Positions 24,653 through 34,015 of a DNA stretch of 64,000 bases are shown in pieces. The notes below the pieces were generated by a model. The model was given only the letters and a program-made list of their open reading frames with translations, was not told where the DNA came from and searched no databases. Source of the stretch: Streptomyces sp. WMMC500 (lineage in GTDB: Bacteria; Actinomycetota; Actinomycetes; Streptomycetales; Streptomycetaceae); assembly GCF_027497195.1 (NCBI RefSeq), contig NZ_CP114905.1, positions 3,024,001-3,088,000 of the forward strand, read 5' to 3'. The position numbers and the translations under genes were made by a program. Each line of letters begins with the position of its first letter. Within the stretch, counting starts at the first letter, position 1.

Positions 24653-25642
24653 TCAGGCGTGGGCGCGTCGCTTGCGGGCCACCACGGCGGCGCCGGCGCC
24701 GAGGGCGGCGAGGCTGCCGACGCCGGAGCCGAGCGGGAGCCAGATGTCGGCGCCGGTACGGGAGAGTTGCTCGCCGCCGGCCCGCGCGTCGTCGTGGTCG
24801 AAGTCGTACGCGGACGCGGGGATACGCCGCTCGGGCGGCTCGAACCCGTCGTCGCCCTCGCCGGCCGGGCCGTCGGGCGCGGGGCCGGCGGGCGCGGTGG
24901 GCGCGGTGGGCGCGGGGTCGGCGGGCGCGGTGGGCGCGGTGGGCGCCGGGGCCTCGGGGGCGGGGCGTTCTGCGGCGGGTGCCGCGCCACCGGGGGCGTC
25001 GTCCCCGGAGGGTCCGGCCGCGGGGGCTGCGGCACCGGCCGGTTCGGCACGCGGGCCTTCGCCGGCGGAGACGTCGGCGCCGGAGGCATCGGCCCGGGGG
25101 CGTTCGCCCACGGGGATCTCTGCTCCGTTGGCCGCGCCACCCGGGACCTCACCCACGGGGAGGGCCGGCTCGGCGACCTCGGCAACCGGGCCGGTGCTCC
25201 CGGCACCGGCGTCCGGCGCACCCTCACCCCGGCCGCCCGGAGTCCCGGTGACGGTCCCCTTGCCCTCGCCGTCGTCATCCGGGACCGCGGCCTCGACCGC
25301 CGTCTCGACCGCGGCCAGCTCCGCCTCCAACTCCGCTTCCGAAGCCGCCTCTTCGGCCTCAACCGCCTCAGCGGCGACCTCCGCAACGCCCGCGACCTCC
25401 GCGACCTCCGTGACCTCCGCGACCTCCGTGACCTCCGCGACCGTCGACTCCGCCCCCGACTCGCCCTCCCCGCCCTCCGGGCCCCCGGTCGCCGCGAAGC
25501 CGCCCCCCGCCGCCCGCACCGCGTGCGTGCCCCCGTCGGCCGGCGCCGCGTGGGCCTGCGGGAGGGCGCCCGCGAGGGCCAGCGCGGCGACGGACAGCGC
25601 CCCGCTCAGCGCGCGGAGCCGGCGGCGTGACGAACGCTTCAT
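24653..25642 (-). CDS. Low-complexity surface protein with sortase-type signal
   Basis: This is a 329-residue exported protein. A Sec signal (RRRLRALSGALSVAALALAG, cleavage near 32) precedes a long disordered region: first EVTEVAEV repeats (about 68-105), then Pro/Ala/Gly/Glu-rich stretches with PTAPTAPA units. The C-terminus has the order expected of a sorting signal: LSRTG at 293-297, a hydrophobic stretch, and the basic tail RKRRAHA. LSRTG is a variant of the LAxTG motif used by Streptomyces class E sortases. It probably ends up linked to peptidoglycan as a stalk. A palindrome lies 55 bp upstream of its start. Confidence 0.8.
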   Translation of the reverse strand: MKRSSRRRLRALSGALSVAALALAGALPQAHAAPADGGTHAVRAAGGGFAATGGPEGGEGESGAESTVAEVTEVAEVTEVAEVAGVAEVAAEAVEAEEAASEAELEAELAAVETAVEAAVPDDDGEGKGTVTGTPGGRGEGAPDAGAGSTGPVAEVAEPALPVGEVPGGAANGAEIPVGERPRADASGADVSAGEGPRAEPAGAAAPAAGPSGDDAPGGAAPAAERPAPEAPAPTAPTAPADPAPTAPTAPAGPAPDGPAGEGDDGFEPPERRIPASAYDFDHDDARAGGEQLSRTGADIWLPLGSGVGSLAALGAGAAVVARKRRAHA

Positions 25643-25697
25643 GGTGGGTGTCCCTCTACTCGGTGACGGGGCATCGGCAACCGACGCCCACCATGGC

Positions 25698-25715
25698 TAT
25701 CACCGATACGTGATA
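25698..25715. promoter_or_regulatory. TATCAC-N6-GTGATA operator candidate
   Basis: TATCAC (25698-25703), CGATAC, GTGATA (25710-25715): a perfect 18-bp inverted repeat 56 bp upstream of the surface protein start. A related site lies before the second peptide-binding protein gene (31530-31541). The regulator is unknown. Confidence 0.5.
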
Positions 25716-25763
25716 AACCGACTAAAAGGACTTCCCTCCCCGCGAGAGATTCGCCCCGTCGGC

Positions 25764-26846
25764 CTACCCGGCCGCCCCCGGCGCCGCCTCGTCCGCCCAC
25801 TCCGCCGCGAAGTGGCAGGCGGACGGATGGACCACCGCCCCCTCCGCCTCCCGGAACCACGGCGGCACGTCCAGCGCCGGGTCCTTCTCCGCACACACCG
25901 GCTGCGCCTTCCAGCACCGCGTCCGGAACCGGCACCCCGACGGCGGGTTCGCCGGCGACGGCACGTCGCCGCTCAGCAGGACCCGCTCCCGCGTCTCCCG
26001 CCCCTCCGGGTCCGGCACCGGCACCGCCGAGAGCAGCGCCTGCGTGTACGGGTGGGTGGCGTGCTCGTAGATCGCCTCGTCGGAGCCGGACTCCACGATC
26101 CGGCCCAAATACATCACGCCGACCCGGTCGGAGATGTGCCGGACCACGGACAGGTCGTGCGCGATGAAGATGTACGACAGCCGGAACTCGTTCTGCAGCC
26201 GCTCCAGCAGGTTCACCACCTGGGCCTGCACGGAGACGTCGAGCGCCGAGACCGGTTCGTCCGCGACGATGATCTCCGGCCGCAGCGCGAGCCCGCGGGC
26301 GATCCCGATCCGCTGCCGCTGCCCGCCGGAGAACTGGTGCGGGTAGCGGTTGATGTGCTCGGGGTTGAGCCCGACGACGTCCAGCAGCTCCTGAACGCGC
26401 CCCCGCCGGCTGCCCTTCGGCGCCACCTCGGGGTGGATGTCGTACGGCTCGCCGACGATGTCGCCCACGGTCATCCGCGGGTTGAGCGAGGTGTACGGGT
26501 CCTGGAAGACCATCTGGATGTTGCGCCGCACGGCCCTGAGCGCGCGCCCGGACAGCCGGGTGATGTCCTCGCCCTTGTACCGGATCCGGCCGGCCGTGGG
26601 CCGCTCCAGGTTGACCAGCATCTTGGCGATGGTCGACTTGCCGCAGCCGGACTCGCCGACGATGCCGAGGGTTTCGCCCCGCAGCAGGTCGAAGGAGACG
26701 CCGTCGACGGCCTGTACGGCCCCGATCTGCTTGCGGAAGACGATGCCCTGCGTGAGCGGGAAGTGCTTGACGAGGTCGCGCACTTCGAGGATGGTCTCGC
26801 CGACCGGCGCGTCCGGCCGGGCCTCGGTCACCTCGGGGCTGGTCAT
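25764..26846 (-). CDS. Second peptide transporter ATPase (DppF type)
   Basis: This is a 360-residue ATPase. Walker A is GESGCGKST, the Q-loop [13 protein letters not shown], the signature [14 protein letters not shown], and Walker [13 protein letters not shown]. The C-terminal [20 protein letters not shown] extension is nearly the same as in its paralogue at 12.6 kb. The last 45 residues differ completely between the two, so they are separate systems rather than a recent copy. It is the final gene of the second five-gene operon and starts 21 bp after the DppD-type gene. Confidence 0.9.
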   Translation of the reverse strand: MTSPEVTEARPDAPVGETILEVRDLVKHFPLTQGIVFRKQIGAVQAVDGVSFDLLRGETLGIVGESGCGKSTIAKMLVNLERPTAGRIRYKGEDITRLSGRALRAVRRNIQMVFQDPYTSLNPRMTVGDIVGEPYDIHPEVAPKGSRRGRVQELLDVVGLNPEHINRYPHQFSGGQRQRIGIARGLALRPEIIVADEPVSALDVSVQAQVVNLLERLQNEFRLSYIFIAHDLSVVRHISDRVGVMYLGRIVESGSDEAIYEHATHPYTQALLSAVPVPDPEGRETRERVLLSGDVPSPANPPSGCRFRTRCWKAQPVCAEKDPALDVPPWFREAEGAVVHPSACHFAAEWADEAAPGAAG

Positions 26847-26867
26847 ACAGCGGCCCCTCGTGGCAGC

Positions 26868-27881
26868 TCACGGCAGGTCATGCAACTGGTCCTTCCAGAA
26901 GTGGCACGCGCTGCCCCGCCCGGCGAGCGGGCGGCCCTCGTCGTCCGTCACCTCGTACAGCGGCGGGCGGTCCGTCCGGCAGACGTCCTGGGCGCGGGGG
27001 CAGCGGGGGTTGAAGGGGCAGCCCGGGGGGATGGCGAGGAGGCTGGGCGGGGTGCCGCGGATGGCGCTCAGCTCCTGGCCCTTCTGGTCCAGTCGCGGGA
27101 TGGAGTCCAGCAGCCCGCGCGTGTACGGGTGCGCCGGCGCCTTGTACAGGTCGTGCACCGGCGCCGTCTCCATGATCCGGCCCGCGTACATCACCGCGAT
27201 CTTGTCGGCGACGTCCGCGACCACCCCCAGGTCGTGGGTGATGAGGATGAGCCCCATCCCCGTCTCCTCGCGCAACTCCGCCAGCAGGTCCATCACCTGC
27301 GCCTGCACCGTCACGTCGAGCGCCGTCGTCGGCTCGTCCGCGATGATCAGCTCGGGCCCGAGCGCCAGCGCCATCGCGATCATGATCCGCTGCCGCATGC
27401 CGCCCGAGAACTGGTGCGGATAGTCGTTGACGCGCTGCCGGGCGGCCGGAATCCGTACGCGCTCCATCAGCTCGATCGACCTGGCCTTCGCCTCCGACCC
27501 GCTGGCGCCGCGGTGCACGCGGAACATCTCGCCGAGCTGGAAGCCCACGCTCAGCACGGGGTTGAGCGACGACAGCGCGTCCTGGAAGATCATCGCCATC
27601 CGCTCGCCGCGCACCCTGCGCCGCGCCTCGCGGCCCAGCGTCAGCAGGTCCTCGCCCTGGAAGAGCACCTGCCCGCCGGTGACGAATCCGGGCGGCGAGT
27701 CGAGGATGCCCATCACGGCCTGCGCGGTCACGGACTTGCCCGAGCCGGACTCGCCGAGCACCGCCAGCGTCTCGCCCGCGGCCACGCTGTACGAGACGCC
27801 GTTGACGGCGTTCGCCACCCCCTCCCGGGTGCGGAACTCCACCTGCAGGTCGCGGACGTCGAGCAGCTCGGTCACGGGCAC
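26868..27881 (-). CDS. Second peptide transporter ATPase (DppD type)
   Basis: This is a 337-residue ATPase with Walker [11 protein letters not shown]-loop [12 protein letters not shown], signature [14 protein letters not shown], and Walker [13 protein letters not shown], then the [20 protein letters not shown] segment. GTG 27881 lies one base past the stop of the DppC-type gene, so translation is probably coupled. With the DppF-type ATPase it forms the motor of the transporter that starts at 31.5 kb. Confidence 0.9.
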   Translation of the reverse strand: MPVTELLDVRDLQVEFRTREGVANAVNGVSYSVAAGETLAVLGESGSGKSVTAQAVMGILDSPPGFVTGGQVLFQGEDLLTLGREARRRVRGERMAMIFQDALSSLNPVLSVGFQLGEMFRVHRGASGSEAKARSIELMERVRIPAARQRVNDYPHQFSGGMRQRIMIAMALALGPELIIADEPTTALDVTVQAQVMDLLAELREETGMGLILITHDLGVVADVADKIAVMYAGRIMETAPVHDLYKAPAHPYTRGLLDSIPRLDQKGQELSAIRGTPPSLLAIPPGCPFNPRCPRAQDVCRTDRPPLYEVTDDEGRPLAGRGSACHFWKDQLHDLP

Positions 27882-27882
27882 C

Positions 27883-28845
27883 TCACCTGAGCTTCGGGTC
27901 GAGCGCGTCGCGGACCGCGTCGCCGAGCATGATGAACGCCAGCACGGTCAGGCTCAGCGCCCCGGCCGGCCAGAGCAGGGCGTGCGGCGCGTTGCGGATC
28001 TGCTGCGAGGCGGTGGAGATGTCGCCGCCCCAGGAGATGGTCGGCGGCTTCAGGCCGACGCCGAGGAACGACAGGGTCGCCTCCAGCGCCACGTACGTAC
28101 CGAGGGCGATGGTGGCGACGACGATGATCGGCGCGACGGCGTTGGGCAGCACGTGCCGCAGCATGATGCGGCGGGTGGAGGCGCCGAGGGTGCGGGCGGC
28201 CTGGACGTAGTCGTTCTGCTTGGCCGTGATCACCGAGCCGCGCGCGATCCGCGCCACCTGCGGCCAGCCCAGGAGCACGATCAGCCCGATCACCGGCCAG
28301 ACGGAGCCGCTCTCGATGACGGAGAGGAAGACCAGGCCGCCGAGCAGGATCGGAATGCCGAAGAACACCTCGGTGAGCCGGGAGAGGATCGCGTCGCCCC
28401 AGCCGCCGAAGTAGCCGGCGAGGCCGCCGAGTACGGTGCCGAGGGCGGCGGCACCGAGGGTGGCCAGGGTGCAGACGGTCAGGGAGGCGCGGGCGCCGTA
28501 GACGGTGCGGTTGTAGACGTCGCAGCCCTGGCTGTCGAAGCCGAAGGGGTGGCCGGACTCGGCGCCGAGGTTGCGCTTGGCGATGTCGCAGTCGTACGGG
28601 CTGCCGGTGGCCACCACGCCGGGCCACAGGGAGATGAAGATCAGGAAGAGGATCAGCAGGCCGGCGACGACGAAGACGGGGTTGCGGACCAGGTCCTGCC
28701 AGGCGTCGGACCACAGGCTGCGGGCCGGCTGGTCCGTTCCGGCGGCGCCGCCGGCCTCGGCCTGGAGGACGTCGCTGCCGGGCAGCGACTCCGCTTCCTG
28801 GGTCCCGAAGTCGGCCCGCTGCTTCTCCTCGTAGCGCTCAGGCAT
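27883..28845 (-). CDS. Second peptide transporter permease (DppC type)
   Basis: This is a 320-residue permease with a 55-residue cytosolic N-terminus, then helix 1 (about 57-77, FVVAGLLILFLIFISLWPGV). An external loop contains two cysteines (SPYDCDIA and SQGCDVYN) that could form a disulfide. The ATPase-contact loop is NDYVQAARTLGASTRRIM. It ends LGDAVRDALDPKLR, as in DppC. Its start overlaps the end of the DppB-type gene by 8 bases, the arrangement expected of two subunits made in equal amounts. Confidence 0.9.
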   Translation of the reverse strand: MPERYEEKQRADFGTQEAESLPGSDVLQAEAGGAAGTDQPARSLWSDAWQDLVRNPVFVVAGLLILFLIFISLWPGVVATGSPYDCDIAKRNLGAESGHPFGFDSQGCDVYNRTVYGARASLTVCTLATLGAAALGTVLGGLAGYFGGWGDAILSRLTEVFFGIPILLGGLVFLSVIESGSVWPVIGLIVLLGWPQVARIARGSVITAKQNDYVQAARTLGASTRRIMLRHVLPNAVAPIIVVATIALGTYVALEATLSFLGVGLKPPTISWGGDISTASQQIRNAPHALLWPAGALSLTVLAFIMLGDAVRDALDPKLR

Positions 28846-29761
28846 AGCGGATCCGGGGGTCGAGGACCGCGTAGAGCACGTCCACCACCAGGTTCGCCAG
28901 CAGATAGACGATGACCAGTACGGTCACGAAGCCGACGACCGTCGGCGCGTTCTGCCGCAGCACGCCCTGCCAGAGCTGGTAGCCGACGCCCTGGATGTTG
29001 AAGATCCGCTCGGTGACGATCGCACCGCCCATGAGGTTGCCGATGTCGATGCCGAGGAAGGTCACCACGGGGATGAGGGAGTTGCGCAGCAGGTGGCGGA
29101 CCGTGATGCGGCGGCGCGGCAGGCCCTTGGCGACGGCGGTGCGGATGTAGTCGGCGCGGGCGTTCTCGGCCACGGAGGTACGGGTCAGCCGCGTGGTGTA
29201 CGCCAGCGACACCAGCGCCAGCACCACCGCCGGCAGGATCAGCTCGTCCCAGGGCGCCTCGGAGGAGACCGCGGGCGTGACCCAGCCCCACTTGACGCCG
29301 AGCAGGTACTGCAGCACGTAGCCGGTGACGAACGTCGGGATGGAGATGACGACGAGCGTGGCGAAGAGCACCCCGGTGTCCACGGCCCGGCCGCGCCTGA
29401 GCCCGGAGACCACCCCGAGGGTGATGCCGATGATCATCTCGAAGAGCACGGCGAGGAGGGCGAGCCGCACGGTGATCGGCCAGGCGCTGCGCATCAGGTC
29501 CAGCACCGGCTGGCCGTTGAACGCCTGGCCGAAGTCGCCGGTGAAGATGTTGCCCATGTAGAGCAGGTATTGCTGCCACAGCGGCTTGTCGAGGTTGAGG
29601 TCCCTGCGGATCTGCGCCGCGGTCGCGGGGTCGGGCGCCCGGTCGCCGAACAGGGCGGTGACCGGGTCGCCGAGCGCGTAGACCATGAAGAAGATGAGGA
29701 ACGTGGTGCCGACGAACACGGGGATCATCTGCAGCAGGCGGCGGATCACGTAGCGGCCCAT
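28838..29761 (-). CDS. Second peptide transporter permease (DppB type)
   Basis: This 307-residue permease begins MGRYVIRRLLQMIPVFVGTT, the classic DppB N-terminal helix. The external loop includes RRDLNLDKPLWQQYLLYMGN. The ATPase-contact region is ADYIRTAVAKGLPRRRITVR, and the end is DVLYAVLDPRIRYA. Unlike its counterpart in the first operon it has no cysteine cluster in the first loop. It follows the binding-protein gene after a 99-bp gap that contains short direct repeats, and overlaps the DppC-type gene by 8 bases. Confidence 0.9.
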   Translation of the reverse strand: MGRYVIRRLLQMIPVFVGTTFLIFFMVYALGDPVTALFGDRAPDPATAAQIRRDLNLDKPLWQQYLLYMGNIFTGDFGQAFNGQPVLDLMRSAWPITVRLALLAVLFEMIIGITLGVVSGLRRGRAVDTGVLFATLVVISIPTFVTGYVLQYLLGVKWGWVTPAVSSEAPWDELILPAVVLALVSLAYTTRLTRTSVAENARADYIRTAVAKGLPRRRITVRHLLRNSLIPVVTFLGIDIGNLMGGAIVTERIFNIQGVGYQLWQGVLRQNAPTVVGFVTVLVIVYLLANLVVDVLYAVLDPRIRYA

Positions 29762-29792
29762 GGGCGCCCCTCCTCTCTCGTGTGTCGGCTCC

Positions 29793-29819
29793 TCGCGTGT
29801 CCGCCCTTCGCGTGTCCGC
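29793..29819. repeat. Short direct repeats between binding protein and permease genes
   Basis: TCGCGTGTCCGC occurs at 29793-29804 and 29808-29819, with a degenerate third copy TCGTGTGTCGGC at 29778-29789. A GCGCCGGCC tandem follows. The gap could form several alternative hairpins and may set the level of the downstream permease genes. Confidence 0.6.
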
Positions 29820-29860
29820 GCCGGCCGCGCCGGCCGTGCCCGACCGCCGTGCGTGCGCCC

Positions 29861-31504
29861 CTAGTTGACCCGGATGTCCGGGTAGTACGGGACGCTGAAG
29901 GGGTCGAGGAAGACGTCGGAGACGCGGTCGGAGTGGCCGGCGATGCCGTTCTGGTACCACAGCGGGATCGACGGCACGTCCTTGGCGAGCAGCCGCTCCG
30001 CCTCCTTGTACTTCTCGACGGCCGCGGCGGTGTCCTCGGCGGCGTTGGCCTGGTCGATGAGGTCGTCGAACTTCTTGTTGCTGTACTCGCCGTCGTTGGA
30101 GGAGGCGTCGGTGTAGTACGTGGGCGCCAGGAAGTTCTCGATCAGCGGGTAGTCCATCTGCCAGCCGGAGCGGAACGGGCCCGTGAAGCTGCGGTCCACG
30201 ACCTGGGTGCGGAAGTCCGCGAAGGTGCCGATGGGGTTGACGATGCAGGCGTTCTCCTTGTCGAGCACCTTGTTGATGCTGTTGCAGACCGCGTCCATCC
30301 ACTCCTTGTGGGAGCCGGTGTCGACGTTGGAGGAGATCGTCAGCTTGCCGCCGGGGAGGCCGCCGGCTCCCTCGATGAGCTTCTTGGCCTGCTCCGGGTC
30401 GTACGTGCACAGGTCGCCGCAGATGGTGTCGTCGAAGCCGCCCTTCTCGCCGATGACCGGGGAGGTCCAGTCCTTGGCGGGGATGCGGGTGTCGTTGTAG
30501 ATCTGCTTGGTGATCTGCTCGCGGTCGATCGCCATGGAGATCCCGCGGCGCAGGTCGGCCTTGTCGGTGCCGCCCCAGTCGTCGTCGTAGAGCGGGTAGG
30601 CGAGGGTCTGGATGATGCCGGCTTCCTGGTTGATGAAGCGGTCGCCGAGGTCGGTCTCGGCGTTGGCGAGCTGGCCGGCGGGGAGTTCGTCGGAGACGTC
30701 GAGGTTGCCGGCCTGGAGGTCGGTGTAGGCCGTGTTCTGGTCGGTGTAGACCTTCAGCTCGATGCCGTCGTTCTTCGCCTTGTCGTCACCCTTGTACTTC
30801 TCGTCCTTCACGAGCGTCATCGAGCTGCCCTTGGAGTACGAGTCGATCTTGTACGGGCCGTTGCCGATGGGCTTGTCGAGGTACGCGGCGTGGTTGTCGA
30901 AGAACGCCCTCGGCAGGGGCGCGAAGGCCGGGTAGCCGAGGGTGTCGGGCCAGATGGCGAACTTCTGCGACAACTTGACGGTGAACGTCTGGTCGTCGAC
31001 GACTTTCAGCCCGGTCATCTTCTGCGCGGACGGCTCGCTGCCCTCGGCGGTCGGGTGGACCGCGTCGTAGCCCTCGATGTACTTGAAGAAGCTGCTGTTG
31101 ACCTGCGCGTTCTTGATGTTGGCCGCGTAGTTCCAGGCGTCCACGAAGGACTTGGCGTCGACCGGCTCGCCGTTGCTGAACCGGAAGCCCTTCTTGACCT
31201 TGACGGTCCAGTTCTTCTGGTCGTCGCTCTCGATGGACTCGGCGAGCATGTTCTTCGGCTCGGCGGTCTTCGGGTCGTAGATCACGAGCCCGCGGGTGAT
31301 CAGCCTGAGGACCTTGCCGCCCTGCACCTCGTTGGTGTTCGCCGGCTCCAGCGGGTTCTGCGGGTCGCCCCACTGCGCCGTGACGACGCCGCCTCCGCCC
31401 GACGAACCGCCGCCGCCGTCCCCGCTGTCACTGCCGCAGCCGGTCGCGGCGAGCGCGGCGCAGACGGCACAGGCCGTCCACGGGGCGCGGGTGGCTCGGC
31501 GCAT
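29861..31504 (-). CDS. Second peptide-binding lipoprotein
   Basis: This is a 547-residue family 5 substrate-binding lipoprotein. The signal ends LAATGC with the lipidated Cys at 23, followed by a Gly/Ser linker. The fold is shown by VKVKKGFRFSNGEPVDAKSF, NGPYKIDSYSKGSSMTLVKD, and DLRRGISMAIDREQITKQIY. Three or more cysteines (TICGDLC, DAVCNSINK, ENACIV) could make disulfides outside the cell. ATG 31504 has GGGAGG in front. An inverted repeat TCAC-TTAC-GTGA overlaps the presumed promoter 26 bases upstream. In gene order (binding protein, two permeases, two ATPases) this operon matches SCO5117-SCO5121 as I recall them. Confidence 0.9.
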   Translation of the reverse strand: MRRATRAPWTACAVCAALAATGCGSDSGDGGGGSSGGGGVVTAQWGDPQNPLEPANTNEVQGGKVLRLITRGLVIYDPKTAEPKNMLAESIESDDQKNWTVKVKKGFRFSNGEPVDAKSFVDAWNYAANIKNAQVNSSFFKYIEGYDAVHPTAEGSEPSAQKMTGLKVVDDQTFTVKLSQKFAIWPDTLGYPAFAPLPRAFFDNHAAYLDKPIGNGPYKIDSYSKGSSMTLVKDEKYKGDDKAKNDGIELKVYTDQNTAYTDLQAGNLDVSDELPAGQLANAETDLGDRFINQEAGIIQTLAYPLYDDDWGGTDKADLRRGISMAIDREQITKQIYNDTRIPAKDWTSPVIGEKGGFDDTICGDLCTYDPEQAKKLIEGAGGLPGGKLTISSNVDTGSHKEWMDAVCNSINKVLDKENACIVNPIGTFADFRTQVVDRSFTGPFRSGWQMDYPLIENFLAPTYYTDASSNDGEYSNKKFDDLIDQANAAEDTAAAVEKYKEAERLLAKDVPSIPLWYQNGIAGHSDRVSDVFLDPFSVPYYPDIRVN

Positions 31505-31529
31505 GGGTGCCTCCCAAGGGTCCCAAATA

Positions 31530-31541
31530 TCACTTACGTGA
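31530..31541. promoter_or_regulatory. TCAC-TTAC-GTGA operator candidate
   Basis: This perfect inverted repeat sits 26 bp upstream of the binding-protein start within an AT-richer patch (AAATATCACTTACGTGACAT). With its flanks it resembles the TATCAC-N6-GTGATA site at 25698-25715, though the spacing differs (4 against 6). Confidence 0.5.
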
Positions 31542-31582
31542 CATAAGACCCCATGAGGGACGGCCGCGCTTCCGGGGGCACG

Positions 31583-31611
31583 CCATCGGGGGAACACAAC
31601 CCCCCGGATGG
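31583..31611 (-). terminator. Hairpin between typA and second peptide operon
   Basis: CCATC-GGGGG (31583-31592) faces CCCCCC-GGATGG (31600-31611) around a 7-base loop with one bulged base. It lies between the stop of typA and the start of the binding-protein gene and probably ends typA transcripts. Confidence 0.5.
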
Positions 31612-31712
31612 AGCGCGCGCCGCGCGCCGGTCCCGGTGCGGCGGCGTTCCGGGGGTACGCCCGGCGCGTACGGACCGGAGGCACGCCTCGCGCGTACGTC
31701 CCCGCGGTCCGT

Positions 31713-31756
31713 GTGGTCCGCCCGGTCCGCCCAGTCCGCGTGGTCCGCCCGGTCCG
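31713..31756. repeat. 17-bp direct repeat after typA
   Basis: GTGGTCCGCCCGGTCCG is present at 31713-31729 and again at 31740-31756; the smaller unit GGTCCG recurs around it. The repeat ends 4 bases from the typA stop codon. Confidence 0.7.
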
Positions 31757-31760
31757 TGGG

Positions 31761-33650
<1,890 letters not shown>

Positions 33651-33790
33651 GGCTGGGCGGTGCTCCCGGGCTAGAGGGGGTCTGCCGGGCGAATCAACCA
33701 CGGCCGTCCCTATCGTACGGGCCCCCACCCACACCCACCCGCAGCCCACCACCGCCGGCGCCCCGGCACCGGCCGGCGCCCGCCCCGGGC

Positions 33791-34015
33791 TCAGCCCTCG
33801 TCCGGATCCCAGCCGCGCCGCTCAAGCCGCGCGCGGAGCACCGCGGCGCGCTCCCGCTGGGGCCGGGGCAGCCGGCGGGCGGCGTCGTTCATCACCCGGT
33901 GATGCTCCACCCCCAGAAAGGCGGAGCCGACCACGCCCACGTTCCACTCGTTGAGCCCCTCGGGGAAGCGCAGCGGGGTGGCGGCCGTGGCGCGGGCGCT
34001 CCAGTCGGTGCGTCG
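33791..34015 (-). pseudogene. Coding-like stretch without upstream start codon
   Basis: Between the stop of the LpqW-like gene (TGA, 34016-34018) and a TGA at 33791-33793, the same frame stays open for 74 codons. Nearly all codons end in G or C, as in real genes here. It reads, in part, LRFPEGLNEWNVGVVGSAF, then HHRVMNDAARRLPRPQRERA and RLERRGWDPDEG. The first possible start is a GTG at 33938-33940, giving 49 residues. It could be a short gene, the remnant of a lost gene, or an extension reached by stop readthrough. I do not recognise the protein. The rest of the 365-bp gap (33651-33790) holds typA promoter-like sequence and GC-rich inverted repeats. Confidence 0.45.

Noticed and set aside
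25383..25450. CRISPR-like short repeats
   Set aside because: The repeats are contiguous 9/18-bp codon repeats inside a coding region, with no spacers and no cas genes.
12575..31504. The two peptide transporters as a recent duplication
   Set aside because: Gene order differs, and the ATPase tails, binding-protein lengths and permease loops differ strongly, so they are old paralogues.
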